Below, in pieces: positions 29,855-43,713 of a stretch of 64,000 nucleotides of DNA. The notes beneath the pieces were generated by a model. It was not told where the DNA came from and did no database searches. It worked only from the letters and a program-made list of their open reading frames with translations. The number at the start of each line of letters is the position of its first letter. Positions within the stretch are counted from its first letter, which is position 1. The translations under genes and the position numbers were made by a program. The stretch spans positions 1,116,001-1,180,000 of the forward strand of contig NZ_CP038155.1 in NCBI RefSeq assembly GCF_013460135.1, read 5' to 3'. This stretch comes from Arsenophonus endosymbiont of Aphis craccivora. Lineage in GTDB: Bacteria > Pseudomonadota > Gammaproteobacteria > Enterobacterales > Enterobacteriaceae.

Positions 29855-29971
29855 GTCTGGCAGCTCCCTACTCTCACATGGGGATACCCCACACTACCAT
29901 CGGCGCTACGGCATTTCACTTCTGAGTTCGGCATGGGGTCAGGTGGGACCACCGCGCTATTACCGCCAGAC
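29855..29971 (-). rRNA. rrf: 5S ribosomal RNA
   Basis: On the minus strand the sequence begins GTCTGGCGGTAATAGCGCGG, contains CCCCATGCCGAACTCAGAAG and ends with CTGCCAGAC, pairing its two ends. The length of about 117 nt is typical. It is the last gene of the rrn operon. Confidence 0.95.
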
Positions 29972-30124
29972 AAATTCTTTTCTATTTATCCCGTCTTATT
30001 TCGCTGCCTTATAGTCTGCTCACCTACCTCAGTAGCGAACATACCTCGGCCTTCAGCAAAATCCGACCAGATTCAATCTCAAAACAAGCTAAAATTCTCT
30101 CTCTCAAAACACCTTCGGTGTTGT

Positions 30125-33028
<2,904 letters not shown>

Positions 33029-33284
33029 TCACAACCCGAAGGGGTCTTCTACTGTCTTTTTGTTGGGTTATGGATGAGCGTCCACCAATTCTGTGTTGGG
33101 CATTGCGCGCAATGCTCACGTACTTTAGTACGCTGCGCTTGCTGTGCGCTGGCCGCCTCGAATTGCTGACTGCTCGCTCATAACTCTTCATCATGACAAC
33201 AAAAACCCAACTGATTGGAGTTTTGAGAGTTCTCCACACTATTTTTTTAATAATGTGTGTTTCAATTTTCAGCTTGTTCCAGAT

Positions 33285-33296
33285 TGTTAAAGAGCA
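33285..33296 (-). promoter_or_regulatory. boxA antitermination element before 23S rRNA
   Basis: TGCTCTTTAACA on the minus strand, in the spacer between tRNA-Ala and 23S rRNA, identical to the enterobacterial boxA that loads Nus factors. Confidence 0.8.
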
Positions 33297-33364
33297 TAAT
33301 TATTCGCAGCATACTGTTGCCAGCCTGCTCTGAATAACTTTTTTTCTATTTTTATCTTGCAATA

Positions 33365-33440
33365 TGGTGGAGCTAAGCGGGATCGAACCGCTGACCTCCT
33401 GCGTGCAAAGCAGGCGCTCTCCCAGCTGAGCTATAGCCCC
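33365..33440 (-). tRNA. alaT: tRNA-Ala (TGC anticodon)
   Basis: 76 nt including an encoded CCA end. It begins GGGGCTATAGCTCAGCTGGG, has anticodon TGC in the loop TTTGCAC and a GGTTCGATCC T-arm. It lies in the 16S-23S spacer. Confidence 0.97.
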
Positions 33441-33507
33441 ATTAAGATTGTCGTATCATTACACCTTACTGCTAACCTTGCCTTTCAGCCACTTCCGTCA
33501 GCAATGT

Positions 33508-33584
<77 letters not shown>

Positions 33585-33636
33585 AATGATACACATCAGA
33601 CAATCTGTGTGAACACTCACATTCCATCTATCTAGG

Positions 33637-35181
<1,545 letters not shown>

Positions 35182-35395
35182 AAAGCTTGATGCTCAAAGA
35201 ATGTTTTACTGACCGTAACGCCCTTTTGTTCAACCCGCTTTGCCGATGTTTGACCACCTTCGCCGCTGCCGTCCAAAATAACGTTACTGCATATTAGTTC
35301 ATATATGAATTAACTGTTTGTCACTCTTCAAGACTTTAAAATCAAATATTTTTTGATGATGTCTTGCGAGTGCCCACACAGATTGTCTGATTAAT

Positions 35396-35406
35396 TGTTA
35401 AAGAGC
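35396..35406 (-). promoter_or_regulatory. boxA in the rrn leader
   Basis: GCTCTTTAACA on the minus strand, between the promoters and 16S rRNA, nearly identical to the spacer boxA at 33285-33296. Confidence 0.75.
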
Positions 35407-35432
35407 GTGCGACCTAGGCCGCGAGGTGGCGT

Positions 35433-35460
35433 ATATTACGCTTTTCACCTGTAAAGTCAA
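35433..35460 (-). promoter_or_regulatory. rrn P2-like promoter
   Basis: On the minus strand TTGACT, a 16-base spacer and TAATAT, about 250 bases before 16S rRNA. Confidence 0.7.
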
Positions 35461-35542
35461 GTAGTTATTTCTACTTTTCTTTACCATGCGTCAAGAAAAT
35501 TCAATTCAATTGATTCGTTCTATACTGACTCAGTGGGGGCGC

Positions 35543-35570
35543 ATTATAGGCAGTTTTACGCAGCTAGCAA
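35543..35570 (-). promoter_or_regulatory. rrn P1-like promoter
   Basis: On the minus strand TTGCTA, a 16-base spacer and a perfect TATAAT, followed by the GC-rich discriminator GCGCCCCC typical of stringently controlled rRNA promoters. It lies about 110 bases upstream of P2. Confidence 0.75.
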
Positions 35571-35821
35571 GCAATAATTTGTAAACTTTAGTCGTTTGCT
35601 CTTTTTTTCTACAAAAATATCTTATTTATGTTTGAGTGAGCTATGAATCTAAATTTTAAATTTATTCATTAGAATTATTTAGAAACAATTGCCTCGCGTA
35701 AAGTTATATAAGTAATGATTCATTAGATATCTGTTAGTGCTATAATTTTCTAAAATAAATAAAAGATAATCTATTTTACAATCTGATTTATTTCGGTTTA
35801 CCTTATTTTTTAGGTTATTTA

Positions 35822-35882
35822 ATGTTAAAAACAATACAAAATATGTTTGGCTTACCAGTCATAGCAGCTATGGCCTTTTTTA
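35822..35882 (+). pseudogene. Start of an unknown protein cut by an insertion sequence
   Basis: An ATG preceded by TAGG opens a 20-codon frame, MLKTIQNMFGLPVIAAMAFF, that looks like a signal peptide or membrane start and is cut at the left edge of insertion sequence copy 7. The rest of the gene was not found on the other side. Weak support only. Confidence 0.3.
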
Positions 35883-36937
35883 GGCTTTGTTGAATAAATC
35901 GAACTTTTAGGTGATTGGCGGAGCTGATCGCTAAATTCGTTTCAACATCAGGTCCCCATGGCAAAGCAAAAGTTTAAAATTACCAACTGGCCCGCGTACA
36001 ACAAGGCACTCAGACAACGCGGTTCCCTGACGGTCTGGCTTGATGAGTCGGCCATCGCTGGATGGACTGACAGTTCTTCGCCTGAAGGTCGTGGCCGGCC
36101 GCTTTACTACAGCGATATGGCTGTTACCACTGTCCTGATGATGAAGCGTGTGTTTAACCTGTCGCTCCGGGCATTACAGGGCTTCGTTGATTCGATTTTT
36201 AAACTCATGTCTTTGCCGCTGTGCTGTCCGGACTACTCGCTGGTCAGCAGACGAGCAAAGAGCGTCAACATCAGCATAAAAACGCCAACGCGTGGTGAAA
36301 TCTCGCATCTGGTCATCGACAGTACCGGTCTGAAGGTCTTTGGCGAAGGTGAATGGAAAGTCAGGCAGCATGGGGCTGACAGACGAAGAGTGTGGCGCAA
36401 GCTTCATCTGGCAGCAGACAGTGTGACTCATGAGATTATCTGTGCCGACTTATCGCTCAGCGGAACGACAGATGCGCAGGCACTGCCGGGCCTGATTAAC
36501 CAAACCCACCGGAAAATCAGGGAAGTGTCAGCAGACGGTGCTTATGACGCCTGTTACTGCCACGATGCGTTGCTAAGAAAGAAAATCAGGCCCCTTATCC
36601 CGCCGCGAAGCGGAGCGAAATACTGGCCGGACAAGTACCATGAACGTAACCATGCGGTGGCGAATCAGCGTCTGAGCAGGAGTAATGATATGTGGAAAAA
36701 GAAAGTGGGTTATCAACGGCGTTCAGTGGCAGAAACAGCGATGTTCCGCATAAAAACTTTGCTGGGTGGCCATCTGAGCCTGCGTGACTATGAGGCTCAG
36801 GTAGGTGAAGCAATGGCGATGGTCAAAGCGCTGAACCGTATGACGTTGTTGGGTATGCCACACAGCGTCAGGATCGGATAACAGCTGTAGCAGAGGGAGC
36901 CATCCTGTCGGCTAATTCTGATTTATTCAACAAAGCC
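35883..36937 (+). mobile_element. IS903-type insertion sequence, copy 7
   Basis: The element is 1055 bp with perfect ends. Flanks cctttttta and ccctaacgc differ, so there is no target duplication. It lies directly upstream of the rrn promoter region. Confidence 0.94.
35958..36881 (+). CDS. IS903-type transposase, copy 7
   Basis: The 307-residue frame is open. His253 to Gln lies inside the Y-(2)-R-(3)-E-(6)-K signature, and Arg274 is Ser. The DDE residues are unchanged. Confidence 0.94.
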   Translation: MAKQKFKITNWPAYNKALRQRGSLTVWLDESAIAGWTDSSSPEGRGRPLYYSDMAVTTVLMMKRVFNLSLRALQGFVDSIFKLMSLPLCCPDYSLVSRRAKSVNISIKTPTRGEISHLVIDSTGLKVFGEGEWKVRQHGADRRRVWRKLHLAADSVTHEIICADLSLSGTTDAQALPGLINQTHRKIREVSADGAYDACYCHDALLRKKIRPLIPPRSGAKYWPDKYHERNHAVANQRLSRSNDMWKKKVGYQRRSVAETAMFRIKTLLGGHLSLRDYEAQVGEAMAMVKALNRMTLLGMPHSVRIG

Positions 36938-37108
36938 CCCTAACGCTAAACCTACTGACTGGGATCCAACAGTATTTTTTACCAATAACATGAATAAGGT
37001 TACATTAATTAGGTATTAATTTTATAACAGTGATATTTTCAGGATCCCTGTTTTGCTATATGAAAACTGCTTATCTGAATACCTTTTTATTAGCAATCGA
37101 CGGATATG

Positions 37109-38095
37109 TTATTCCTCTTCCGACAATGAGTAAGGCAAAGGCTGAATAGTGAGCTGACTATTGGTTTCGCCAACCAGCCGAAAAATACTCTCTTTAGGCA
37201 TATCATTATTCATGACAACTTGCACACTAATAAAACCTTTTGTCATGGTAACAGCAGCTAATACTGTTCCAGTGCGCCGCCAGTTATCACCTATTTTCCA
37301 TTCGATAGCATCTCCAGTTTTTGGCAGCGTATTTGCTGTCCCGGTTAACCAAAACATGGCACGCTTATTGGCGCCGCGATATTTTGCTCGAGCGACCGTT
37401 TCCTGCCCGCTATAGCAGCCTTTCTGAAAACTAATACTTGCGGGTAATGCTTGTAGATTAACGGCTTGAGGAATAAATTGTTCGCTATTCTCAACATCAA
37501 TATTAGCAATGCCAGCGGCAATATCAAACGCTAACCATTGCTGACTATCACTATGTTGGGGGAAATGTTTTGTTAGTTCAGCAGCAGTTGCGCTATCAGT
37601 AACAATTAAAAAACGTTCAAACGGTAAACTAAAGTGCAGTAAAGTCGTCTGCCCTAGATGAATAACGGGCTTTTCCTTATCGGGTAATAGAGAAAAGTGG
37701 CTGCTCAATGCGTCACGAACTTCTTGGCCGGCAGCACCTAACAGCACAGTATTGTGCTGCTGGCTGAGTGTTATTTGCGAGAAAACCGCGTATTTTTTCA
37801 GTTCAGTAAGTTGTTTTGCTGCCACGCTAGTGCGTAAAATATAGCCAAAGCCTTGGTTATAATGAAATAAACGTAGTGTGCTCCACATTTTTCCTTTGGC
37901 ATCACAGTGGGCGGTGAATATATGTTGTTGTGAAGTTAATGTAGCAATATCCGCGGTTAATTGACCCTGTAGATATTTTTCAGCATCAACCCCTGTTGCT
38001 GTGATGAAACTCCAATCATTAAGTGACATTAACGTTAAGGGTAATTGATGGTCTATTTCACAAGTTGCTGGTGTAAATCTATTTAGGCTTGTCAT
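37109..38095 (-). CDS. ygfZ: tRNA-modifying / iron-sulfur cluster protein YgfZ
   Basis: This 328-residue folate-binding protein of the GcvT-like family helps mature or repair iron-sulfur enzymes such as MiaB, and so affects tRNA modification. The family signature K-G-C-Y-x-G-Q-E is present as FQKGCYSGQETVARAKYRG near residue 228, with the conserved Cys. The N-terminal FITATGVDAEKYLQGQLTAD also matches. Length equals E. coli (326) and no damage is seen. It is divergent from sdhE, as in E. coli. Confidence 0.94.
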   Translation of the reverse strand: MTSLNRFTPATCEIDHQLPLTLMSLNDWSFITATGVDAEKYLQGQLTADIATLTSQQHIFTAHCDAKGKMWSTLRLFHYNQGFGYILRTSVAAKQLTELKKYAVFSQITLSQQHNTVLLGAAGQEVRDALSSHFSLLPDKEKPVIHLGQTTLLHFSLPFERFLIVTDSATAAELTKHFPQHSDSQQWLAFDIAAGIANIDVENSEQFIPQAVNLQALPASISFQKGCYSGQETVARAKYRGANKRAMFWLTGTANTLPKTGDAIEWKIGDNWRRTGTVLAAVTMTKGFISVQVVMNNDMPKESIFRLVGETNSQLTIQPLPYSLSEEE

Positions 38096-38352
38096 GTGTT
38101 CATCCGCTAGTAACCTGGATAAGAGTAGTTATAATGGTAAAATAGCTAACAGAAACAGCAAGTAATATTATCAAAATTAACTAACAAAATTAATGTCGAA
38201 TCATTTATCTATATAAAGTTTTTAGTTAGTGGTTAGTTGTGGTTTTTACAAAAATGTTACTTAAATCATTTCGATATTGATGAGAATTTGCTACGCTAAA
38301 TTCTATATGGAATCAAAAATTATTCACAAAGTTTTTAAGGTTATTTTATCGT

Positions 38353-38615
38353 ATGGATATCGATAATAAACCCAGGATCCACTGGGCTTGTCGCAGAGGA
38401 ATGCGTGAGTTGGACATCGCCATTATGCTTTTTTTGAGTATGAATATGATTCACTCACAGAGGATGAGAAATGTCTGTTTGTTCGTTTACTAGAGTGTGC
38501 AGATCCTGATTTGTTCAACTGGTTGATGAATCATGGACGTCCTGATGATGGTCTTTATCATATGATTCAATTGATACAGAGTAGAAATAAACAACGTGGT
38601 TCTTTGGAAATTTAA
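38353..38615 (+). pseudogene. sdhE: Succinate dehydrogenase assembly factor SdhE, frameshifted
   Basis: SdhE helps attach FAD to SdhA. The start [20 protein letters not shown] contains the essential RGxxE motif. The frame breaks after DIAIMLFF in a run of seven T near 38429-38435. One more T restores [34 protein letters not shown] and a total length of 88 residues, exactly that of E. coli. The single lesion lies in a homopolymer, so a sequencing error or rescue by slippage is possible. The stop region overlaps the ygfX start, as in E. coli. Confidence 0.85.
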
Positions 38616-39003
38616 TATCACTGTTTCGTGGCTGACACAGCTTTTTTCAACAGGTGTTCATGTGGGAATTGGCTTGGTAGTTTTCTTTTCATCTTTGCCG
38701 CCGAATAATCTGGTCACTTGGTTGATAGCGACCTTATTAATTGTGGCAAGTTGGGTAAGGAGTCAAAAAAATATAACTCGTTGTAAAGGTAGTTTAGCTT
38801 TACTTAATGGTAATAAGATACAGTGGAAGAAAAGTGAATGGCTGATTGTTAAAAAACCTTGATTGTGCTTATTGGGTATAAAACTTACTCTTCGTTCATT
38901 GCAATGTAATAAGCGGATTCGCTTATGGATTGCTTCAGATAGTATGCCAGAAGAGGAGTGGCGCAATTTAAATCAATTGTTGTTGCAGTACCCTGATATT
39001 TGA
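38596..39003 (+). pseudogene. ygfX: YgfX (CptA) membrane protein, in-frame stop
   Basis: YgfX is a small inner membrane protein encoded with SdhE. The GTG start overlaps the end of sdhE by 20 bases. The first 88 codons have two membrane segments (LFSTGVHVGIGLVVFF, LVTWLIATLLIVAS) and the VRSQKNITRCKG loop. Codon 89, a Trp in E. coli (WSIVKAPW), is TGA at 38860-38862. The same frame then continues through RIRLWIASDSMPEEEWRNL to a natural stop, giving 135 codons as in E. coli. The lesion is a TGG to TGA substitution, not an indel. Confidence 0.85.
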
Positions 39004-39010
39004 TATGAAA

Positions 39011-39035
39011 TAGAAGCCTTATTATAAGGCTTCTA
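39011..39035. terminator. Hairpin between convergent ygfX and fldB
   Basis: tagaagcctta pairs with taaggcttcta around a 3-base loop, with a short T run on the plus strand. The fldB stop codon lies inside the stem. Confidence 0.6.
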
Positions 39036-39529
39036 TTTCATTTAATATTTGCATACACCACTGTTCTATCCGTTCATCCGAATTGGTTGGTTTCATCGAG
39101 CGCTAGTACGACAAATTGGCTACCATCAGTGGTTAATGGTTTAAGGCTACTAAAGGTATATCCTGTTGTAGGCCAAAAGCAGACAAATTTTACATTCATC
39201 CGTAATAGCTGCTCATAAAGCATACATAGTGCGTCAAGAAACCAGTCACTATAATCGATTTGATCGCCTCAACCATATAGGGATACAAATTTGCCGGCTA
39301 AATTTAACGAACAGAGTTCATCCCAAATTGCTTGCCAGTCTTCTTGTAGTTCGCCGAAATCCCAAGTAGGAATACCTAAAATCAGAATTTGGTAATTTTC
39401 CATTAATTGCGGCGAAATATCTTTAAGGTTATATAAATCAACTAATTCTGCGCCTAGATTATACTGGATTTTTTCTGCAACCATTTCGGTGTAGCAGGTA
39501 CTGGAACCATAAAAAAGACCAATTTTCAT
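39022..39529 (-). pseudogene. fldB: Flavodoxin B, stop codon and frameshift
   Basis: FldB is an FMN electron carrier. The N-terminus [16 protein letters not shown] has the phosphate loop, and [16 protein letters not shown] is conserved. After KFVSLYG a Leu codon (LYGLGDQ in E. coli) has become TGA at 39269-39271. The frame continues ([20 protein letters not shown]) and then shifts near 39080 with loss of a few residues after ALDETNQ. The last part [14 protein letters not shown] is in another frame. Two lesions outside long homopolymers make a true pseudogene likely. In E. coli this gene points toward xerD, whereas here it is reversed and separated from xerD by the protease remnant and an insertion sequence. 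Confidence 0.87.
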
Positions 39530-40027
39530 TTTGCAACTTGTTGTCATTTTGCGAGTAATAATAGAGTATTATAGCAGAAAAACATTAAAAAAATATTATA
39601 ATTCAGTTAATTAAGGTTAATTTATAGGTTGAACTATAAGTCATATTATTTCATTAACGTTAATTAATATGGCTTTTTTTTTGATATGCCTCATATTATC
39701 ATCAATAAAGATAGAAAATAATTATTTTTAACCTATTCTCTAATTAGTCCTTGCAATTTCTACGCCTTATTTGTTCATTCTATTCTTGTTAGATAGATAC
39801 TTTCCCTGGTGTTGTGTTTGATATGTTTGCCAGTTAAAACTGGCTTTTTTTTATGCTATTTTCTATTTTTTATAATATTTAATATTATTTCTTTCAGATA
39901 ATGGGATAAAAAACCAGATCTTAATCAGTCTAAAAGATAAATGTCGCGATCTGGTTTTAAGTTAATTTGCTAAAAAATTATCACATGGCAAGATATTATA
40001 TTATTAGTGATCATGTTTAGCGCTTAT
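39530..40027. other. Spacer with two hairpins, no gene seen
   Basis: About 500 bases without a recognisable gene. A long imperfect palindrome centred on cattaacgttaatg (about 39640-39680) ends in eight or more T, and a second terminator lies at 39829-39852. Two terminators without an upstream gene suggest that a plus-strand gene was lost here. Confidence 0.5.
39829..39852 (+). terminator. Rho-independent terminator without an obvious gene
   Basis: gccagtt/aactggc with a 2-base loop followed by eight T. No intact plus-strand gene precedes it. Confidence 0.8.
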
Positions 40028-40891
40028 TTATTGTAAACGCCTTTGTAGTGTACTAATTGCTCGGCGTACATTAGGTAATGGACCAATATTTATCCATTTA
40101 TTACTAGTTTGATTGTATCCTTGCGGTGTGCCTGTTTCGATTAACAGTGAACGCATGTCTTTTGGTTTAATAACCTCACCAATATATTGTTTATACCATG
40201 ATTGGATCGCCACAACAGCGGAAGCAACAATCGGCGTAGCAGATGATGTCCCCGAAAAAGTATGGGTATAATTATTATGCTCACCGGTATTGTAGAGATC
40301 GTTATAGCCGGTTGTGACAACATTTAGCCCCCAGCCTTACACATGTATCATGCTGCCATAAGTGGTGAAATCAGTGGGGATCCAGTATTTTTTATCACCT
40401 GCACCAACACGAATTGCACCGTTATCACCATCGTCATTACGATTTCTATATTCACTGTATAATTGATGATCTAAATCTTCAGCGCCATTGCCAGCCGCCA
40501 TAATGACAATAATGCCGGCATCAGTGGCTTCTTTTGTGATATCCCAAACCGCTTTTTGGTAATCGGCTGGGACATATTTATTACGTGGCCCCATTGATTG
40601 TAATTCATAAATAAATACGTCTCCCGCCCTTAAGTATTTTAATGCTTTAGCAATTCCATTAACTCGTCCTGCTGGCGCTTCTGAAACACCATAAAAAGTA
40701 TCTGCTCCATGCACTAATCCTTTTATACCCAATCCCATATCTTTGGCATACATTATTCCAGCAACTGCGGTGCCATGTTCATTTTTAAGTGGATACTCAG
40801 GTGATAGATTTATAAAACTTTTTCTTTGTAAATTAACATGCTCAAAATCAAATCCACCTTCTATATCGGCGCAGCGGATCCCTTGACCAAC
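40028..40891 (-). pseudogene. Subtilisin-like serine protease (S8 family), truncated, in-frame stop
   Basis: The remnant starts inside the catalytic domain at VGQGIRCADIEGGFDF (catalytic Asp). It continues with NEHGTAVAGIMYAKD (catalytic His), VIMAAGNGAED (oxyanion Asn region) and TFSGTSSATPIVASAVVA (catalytic Ser). All three triad residues are therefore readable. The N-terminal signal and propeptide are gone, cut at 40891/40892 by insertion sequence copy 8. A TAA at 40337-40339 (SMIHV-stop-GWGLNVV, probably a former CAA) interrupts the frame before the Ser. The rest is in the same frame to RRLQ. Secreted subtilases are common in insect-associated bacteria. A role in host interaction here is only an inference. 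Confidence 0.85.
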
Positions 40892-41946
40892 GGCTTTGTT
40901 GAATAAATCAGAATTAGCCGCCAGGATGGCTCCCTCTGCTACACCTGTTATCCGATCCTGACGCTGTGTGGCATACCCAACAACGTCATACGGTTCAGCG
41001 CTTTGACCATCGCCATTGCTTCACCTACCTGAGCCTCATAGTCACGCAGCCTCAGATGGCCACCCAGCAAAGTTTTTATGCGGAACATTGCTGTTTCTGC
41101 CACTGAACGCCGGTGATAACCCACTTTCTTTTTCCACATATCATTACTCCTGCTCAGACGCTGATTCGCCACCGCATGGTTACGTTCATGGTACTTGTCC
41201 GGCCAGTATTTCGCTCCGCTTCGCGGCGGGATAAGGGGCCTGATTTTCTTTCTTAGCAACGCGTCGTGGCAGTAACAGGCGTCATAAGCACCGTCTGCTG
41301 ACACTTCCCTGATTTTCCGGTGGGTTTGGTTAATCAGGCCCGGCAGTGCCTGCGCATCTGTCGTTCCGCTGAGCGATAAGTCGGCACAGATAATCTCATG
41401 ATTCACACTGTCTGCTGCCAGATGAAGCTTGCGCCACACTCTTCGTCTGTCAGCCCCATGCTGCCTGACTTTCCATTCACCTTCGCCAAAGACCTTCAGA
41501 CCGGTACTGTCGATGACCAGATGCGAGATTTCACCACGCGTTGGCGTTTTTATGCTGATGTTGACGCTCTTTGCTCGTCTGCTGACCAGCGAGTAGTCCG
41601 GACAGCACAGCGGCAAAGACATGAGTTTAAAAATCGAATCAACGAAGCCCTGTAATGCCCGGAGTGACAGGTTAAACACACGCTTCATCATCAGGACAGT
41701 GGTAACAGCCATATCGCTGTAGTAAAGCGGCCGGCCACGACCTTCAGGCGAAGAACTGTCAGTCCATCCAGCGATGGCCGACTCATCAAGCCATACCGTC
41801 AGGGAACCGCGTTGTCTGAGTGCCTTGTTGTACGCGGGCCAGTTGGTAATTTTAAACTTTTGCTTTGCCATGGGGACCTGATGTTGAAACGAATTTAGCG
41901 ATCAGCTCCGCCAATCACCTAAAAGTTCGATTTATTCAACAAAGCC
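40892..41946 (-). mobile_element. IS903-type insertion sequence, copy 8
   Basis: The element is 1055 bp, reverse orientation, with perfect ends. Flanks ttgaccaac and atttaattc differ, so there is no target duplication. It truncates the S8 protease gene and lies about 100 bases upstream of xerD. Confidence 0.94.
40948..41871 (-). CDS. IS903-type transposase, copy 8
   Basis: The 307-residue frame is open with the DDE triad. Thr157 is Asn, a change shared with the dead copy at 59711-60765, which points to common descent or conversion between these two. Confidence 0.95.
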   Translation of the reverse strand: MAKQKFKITNWPAYNKALRQRGSLTVWLDESAIAGWTDSSSPEGRGRPLYYSDMAVTTVLMMKRVFNLSLRALQGFVDSIFKLMSLPLCCPDYSLVSRRAKSVNISIKTPTRGEISHLVIDSTGLKVFGEGEWKVRQHGADRRRVWRKLHLAADSVNHEIICADLSLSGTTDAQALPGLINQTHRKIREVSADGAYDACYCHDALLRKKIRPLIPPRSGAKYWPDKYHERNHAVANQRLSRSNDMWKKKVGYHRRSVAETAMFRIKTLLGGHLRLRDYEAQVGEAMAMVKALNRMTLLGMPHSVRIG

Positions 41947-42052
41947 ATTTAATTCATAAAGAAACAATATTCATAAATGTGAAGATGACATTGTGGCAGA
42001 AAGCATTTTTTGAGGCATAATATGGTGCAATTAATTTACTAGGAGTGCTGTT

Positions 42053-42964
42053 GTGTCAACTGAAAAAAATAGAGACAGTCATCCGTTGATAGAACAATTT
42101 CTCGATACTGTTTGGCTTGAGCACAATTTAGCCGCTAATACGCTTTCTTCTTACCGTACTGATTTACAAGCATTAGTTAATTGGTTATCGCGCCATGGTA
42201 ATGATCTGCTTACGGTGGAGATCATGGATTTACAATCTTTTCTGGCAGAACGCGTAGAGGGCGGTTATAAAGCTACCAGTTCTGCTCGTTTACTGAGTGC
42301 CATGCGACGCTTATTTCAGTATTTCTATCGTGAGAAACTGCGCACCGATGATCCGACGGCACAATTGTCGGCACCTAAATTGCCGAAACTGCTTCCTAAA
42401 GATCTCAATGAGAAAAAAGTTGAAGATTTACTGTATGCACCTATCACTAATGATCCGATTGAATTAAGAGATAAAACGATGCTTGAGGTGCTTTATGCAT
42501 GTGGGCTACGTGTTTCTGAACTGGTTGGGCTAACATTAACAGATATTAGTTTACGTCAGGGTGTTATTCGGGTAGTGGGAAAAGGTAATAAAGAACGATT
42601 GGTACCCTTGGGTGAAGAGGCTATTTATTGGTTGGAAACTTATTTAACCGAAAGTCGTCCAATTTTACTTAATGGATTGACTAATGATGTATTATTTCCG
42701 AGTAAAAGAGGTACACAAATGACACGTCAGACTTTTTGGCATCGGATTAAACATTATGCAGCAATTGCTGGAATTGATAGTGAAAAAATTTCTCCTCACG
42801 TATTAAGACATGCTTTTGCCACCCATTTGCTGAATCATGGAGCAGATCTCCGTGTAGTACAAATGTTACTTGGACATAGTGATCTTTCTACCACCCAGAT
42901 CTATACCCATGTTGCCACAGAGCGTTTAAGGCAATTGCACCAACAACATCATCCTCGAGGTTGA
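42053..42964 (+). CDS. xerD: Site-specific tyrosine recombinase XerD
   Basis: XerD works with XerC at dif to resolve chromosome dimers. This 303-residue protein has the SAM-like N-terminal domain (residues 10-95) and the catalytic domain. The tyrosine recombinase residues are visible: Arg in YACGLRVSELVG, Lys in VVGKGNKERLVPLG, His-x-x-Arg in HVLRHAFATHLL, His in LLGHSDLSTTQ and the nucleophile Tyr in TQIYTHV. The GTG start follows AGGAG. Length is close to E. coli (298). It is followed 22 bases later by dsbC, as in E. coli. Confidence 0.96.
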   Translation: MSTEKNRDSHPLIEQFLDTVWLEHNLAANTLSSYRTDLQALVNWLSRHGNDLLTVEIMDLQSFLAERVEGGYKATSSARLLSAMRRLFQYFYREKLRTDDPTAQLSAPKLPKLLPKDLNEKKVEDLLYAPITNDPIELRDKTMLEVLYACGLRVSELVGLTLTDISLRQGVIRVVGKGNKERLVPLGEEAIYWLETYLTESRPILLNGLTNDVLFPSKRGTQMTRQTFWHRIKHYAAIAGIDSEKISPHVLRHAFATHLLNHGADLRVVQMLLGHSDLSTTQIYTHVATERLRQLHQQHHPRG

Positions 42965-42986
42965 TTGAGGATCAAGAAAATTCTAA

Positions 42987-43697
42987 ATGAAAAAAAATAT
43001 CGTATGGTTACTTGGTCTTCTGGCCGCAATGTCACATTCTGCATTGGCTGATGATGTGGCAATTAAAAGAACATTGAATAAAATGGGCATAGAAACTGAG
43101 AATATCCCTCCGTCACCTATTGTAGGTTTAAGTACAGTAATTACTAGCCAAGGTCTGGTTTATGTGACTGAAGACGGTAAGTATTTATTAGAAGGACCGA
43201 TTTATGATTTAAGTGGTCCAATGCTAGTTAATGTTACAAATCAGATTTTGGCAAAGAAAATAGAAGCAATGAGTGACCAGATGATCATATTTAAAGCACC
43301 AGAGGAAAAATATGTTGTCACCGTTTTTACCGATGTTACATGTGGTTATTGCAAGAAATTTCATCAAGATATAGCAGAATATAATACAAAGGGTATCACC
43401 ATACGTTATTTGGCATTCCCTCGTAATGGCCTTTACCACGAATTAGCTAAAACAATGACATCTATTTGGTGTAGTGCTGATCGACAAAAAGCATTAATAG
43501 ACGCTTTTAAAGGCGAAACGATTTCTCCGATTGAAAAATGCAAAACAGTCGATATTGCCGCTCAATTTAATATCGGTCATATGCTTGGTATCAATGGGAC
43601 ACCCGCTATGGTGTTAGAAGATGGCACAGTAATACCTGGTTATATGACGGCAGATGATTTAGTTAAAGGGTTAGAAAAACTTAAGAAAAAATCATAA
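42987..43697 (+). CDS. dsbC: Thiol:disulfide interchange protein DsbC
   Basis: DsbC is a periplasmic disulfide isomerase that repairs wrong disulfides. This 236-residue protein starts with a signal peptide (MKKNIVWLLGLLAAMSHSALA). The dimerisation domain follows at about residues 22-85. The thioredoxin fold carries the active site CGYC in FTDVTCGYCKKFHQ, and the cis-proline loop is in INGTPAMVLEDG. It is intact. Place in the xerD-dsbC-recJ operon is the same as in E. coli. Confidence 0.96.
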   Translation: MKKNIVWLLGLLAAMSHSALADDVAIKRTLNKMGIETENIPPSPIVGLSTVITSQGLVYVTEDGKYLLEGPIYDLSGPMLVNVTNQILAKKIEAMSDQMIIFKAPEEKYVVTVFTDVTCGYCKKFHQDIAEYNTKGITIRYLAFPRNGLYHELAKTMTSIWCSADRQKALIDAFKGETISPIEKCKTVDIAAQFNIGHMLGINGTPAMVLEDGTVIPGYMTADDLVKGLEKLKKKS

Positions 43698-43713
43698 TGA
43701 GTTAACAATAAAT

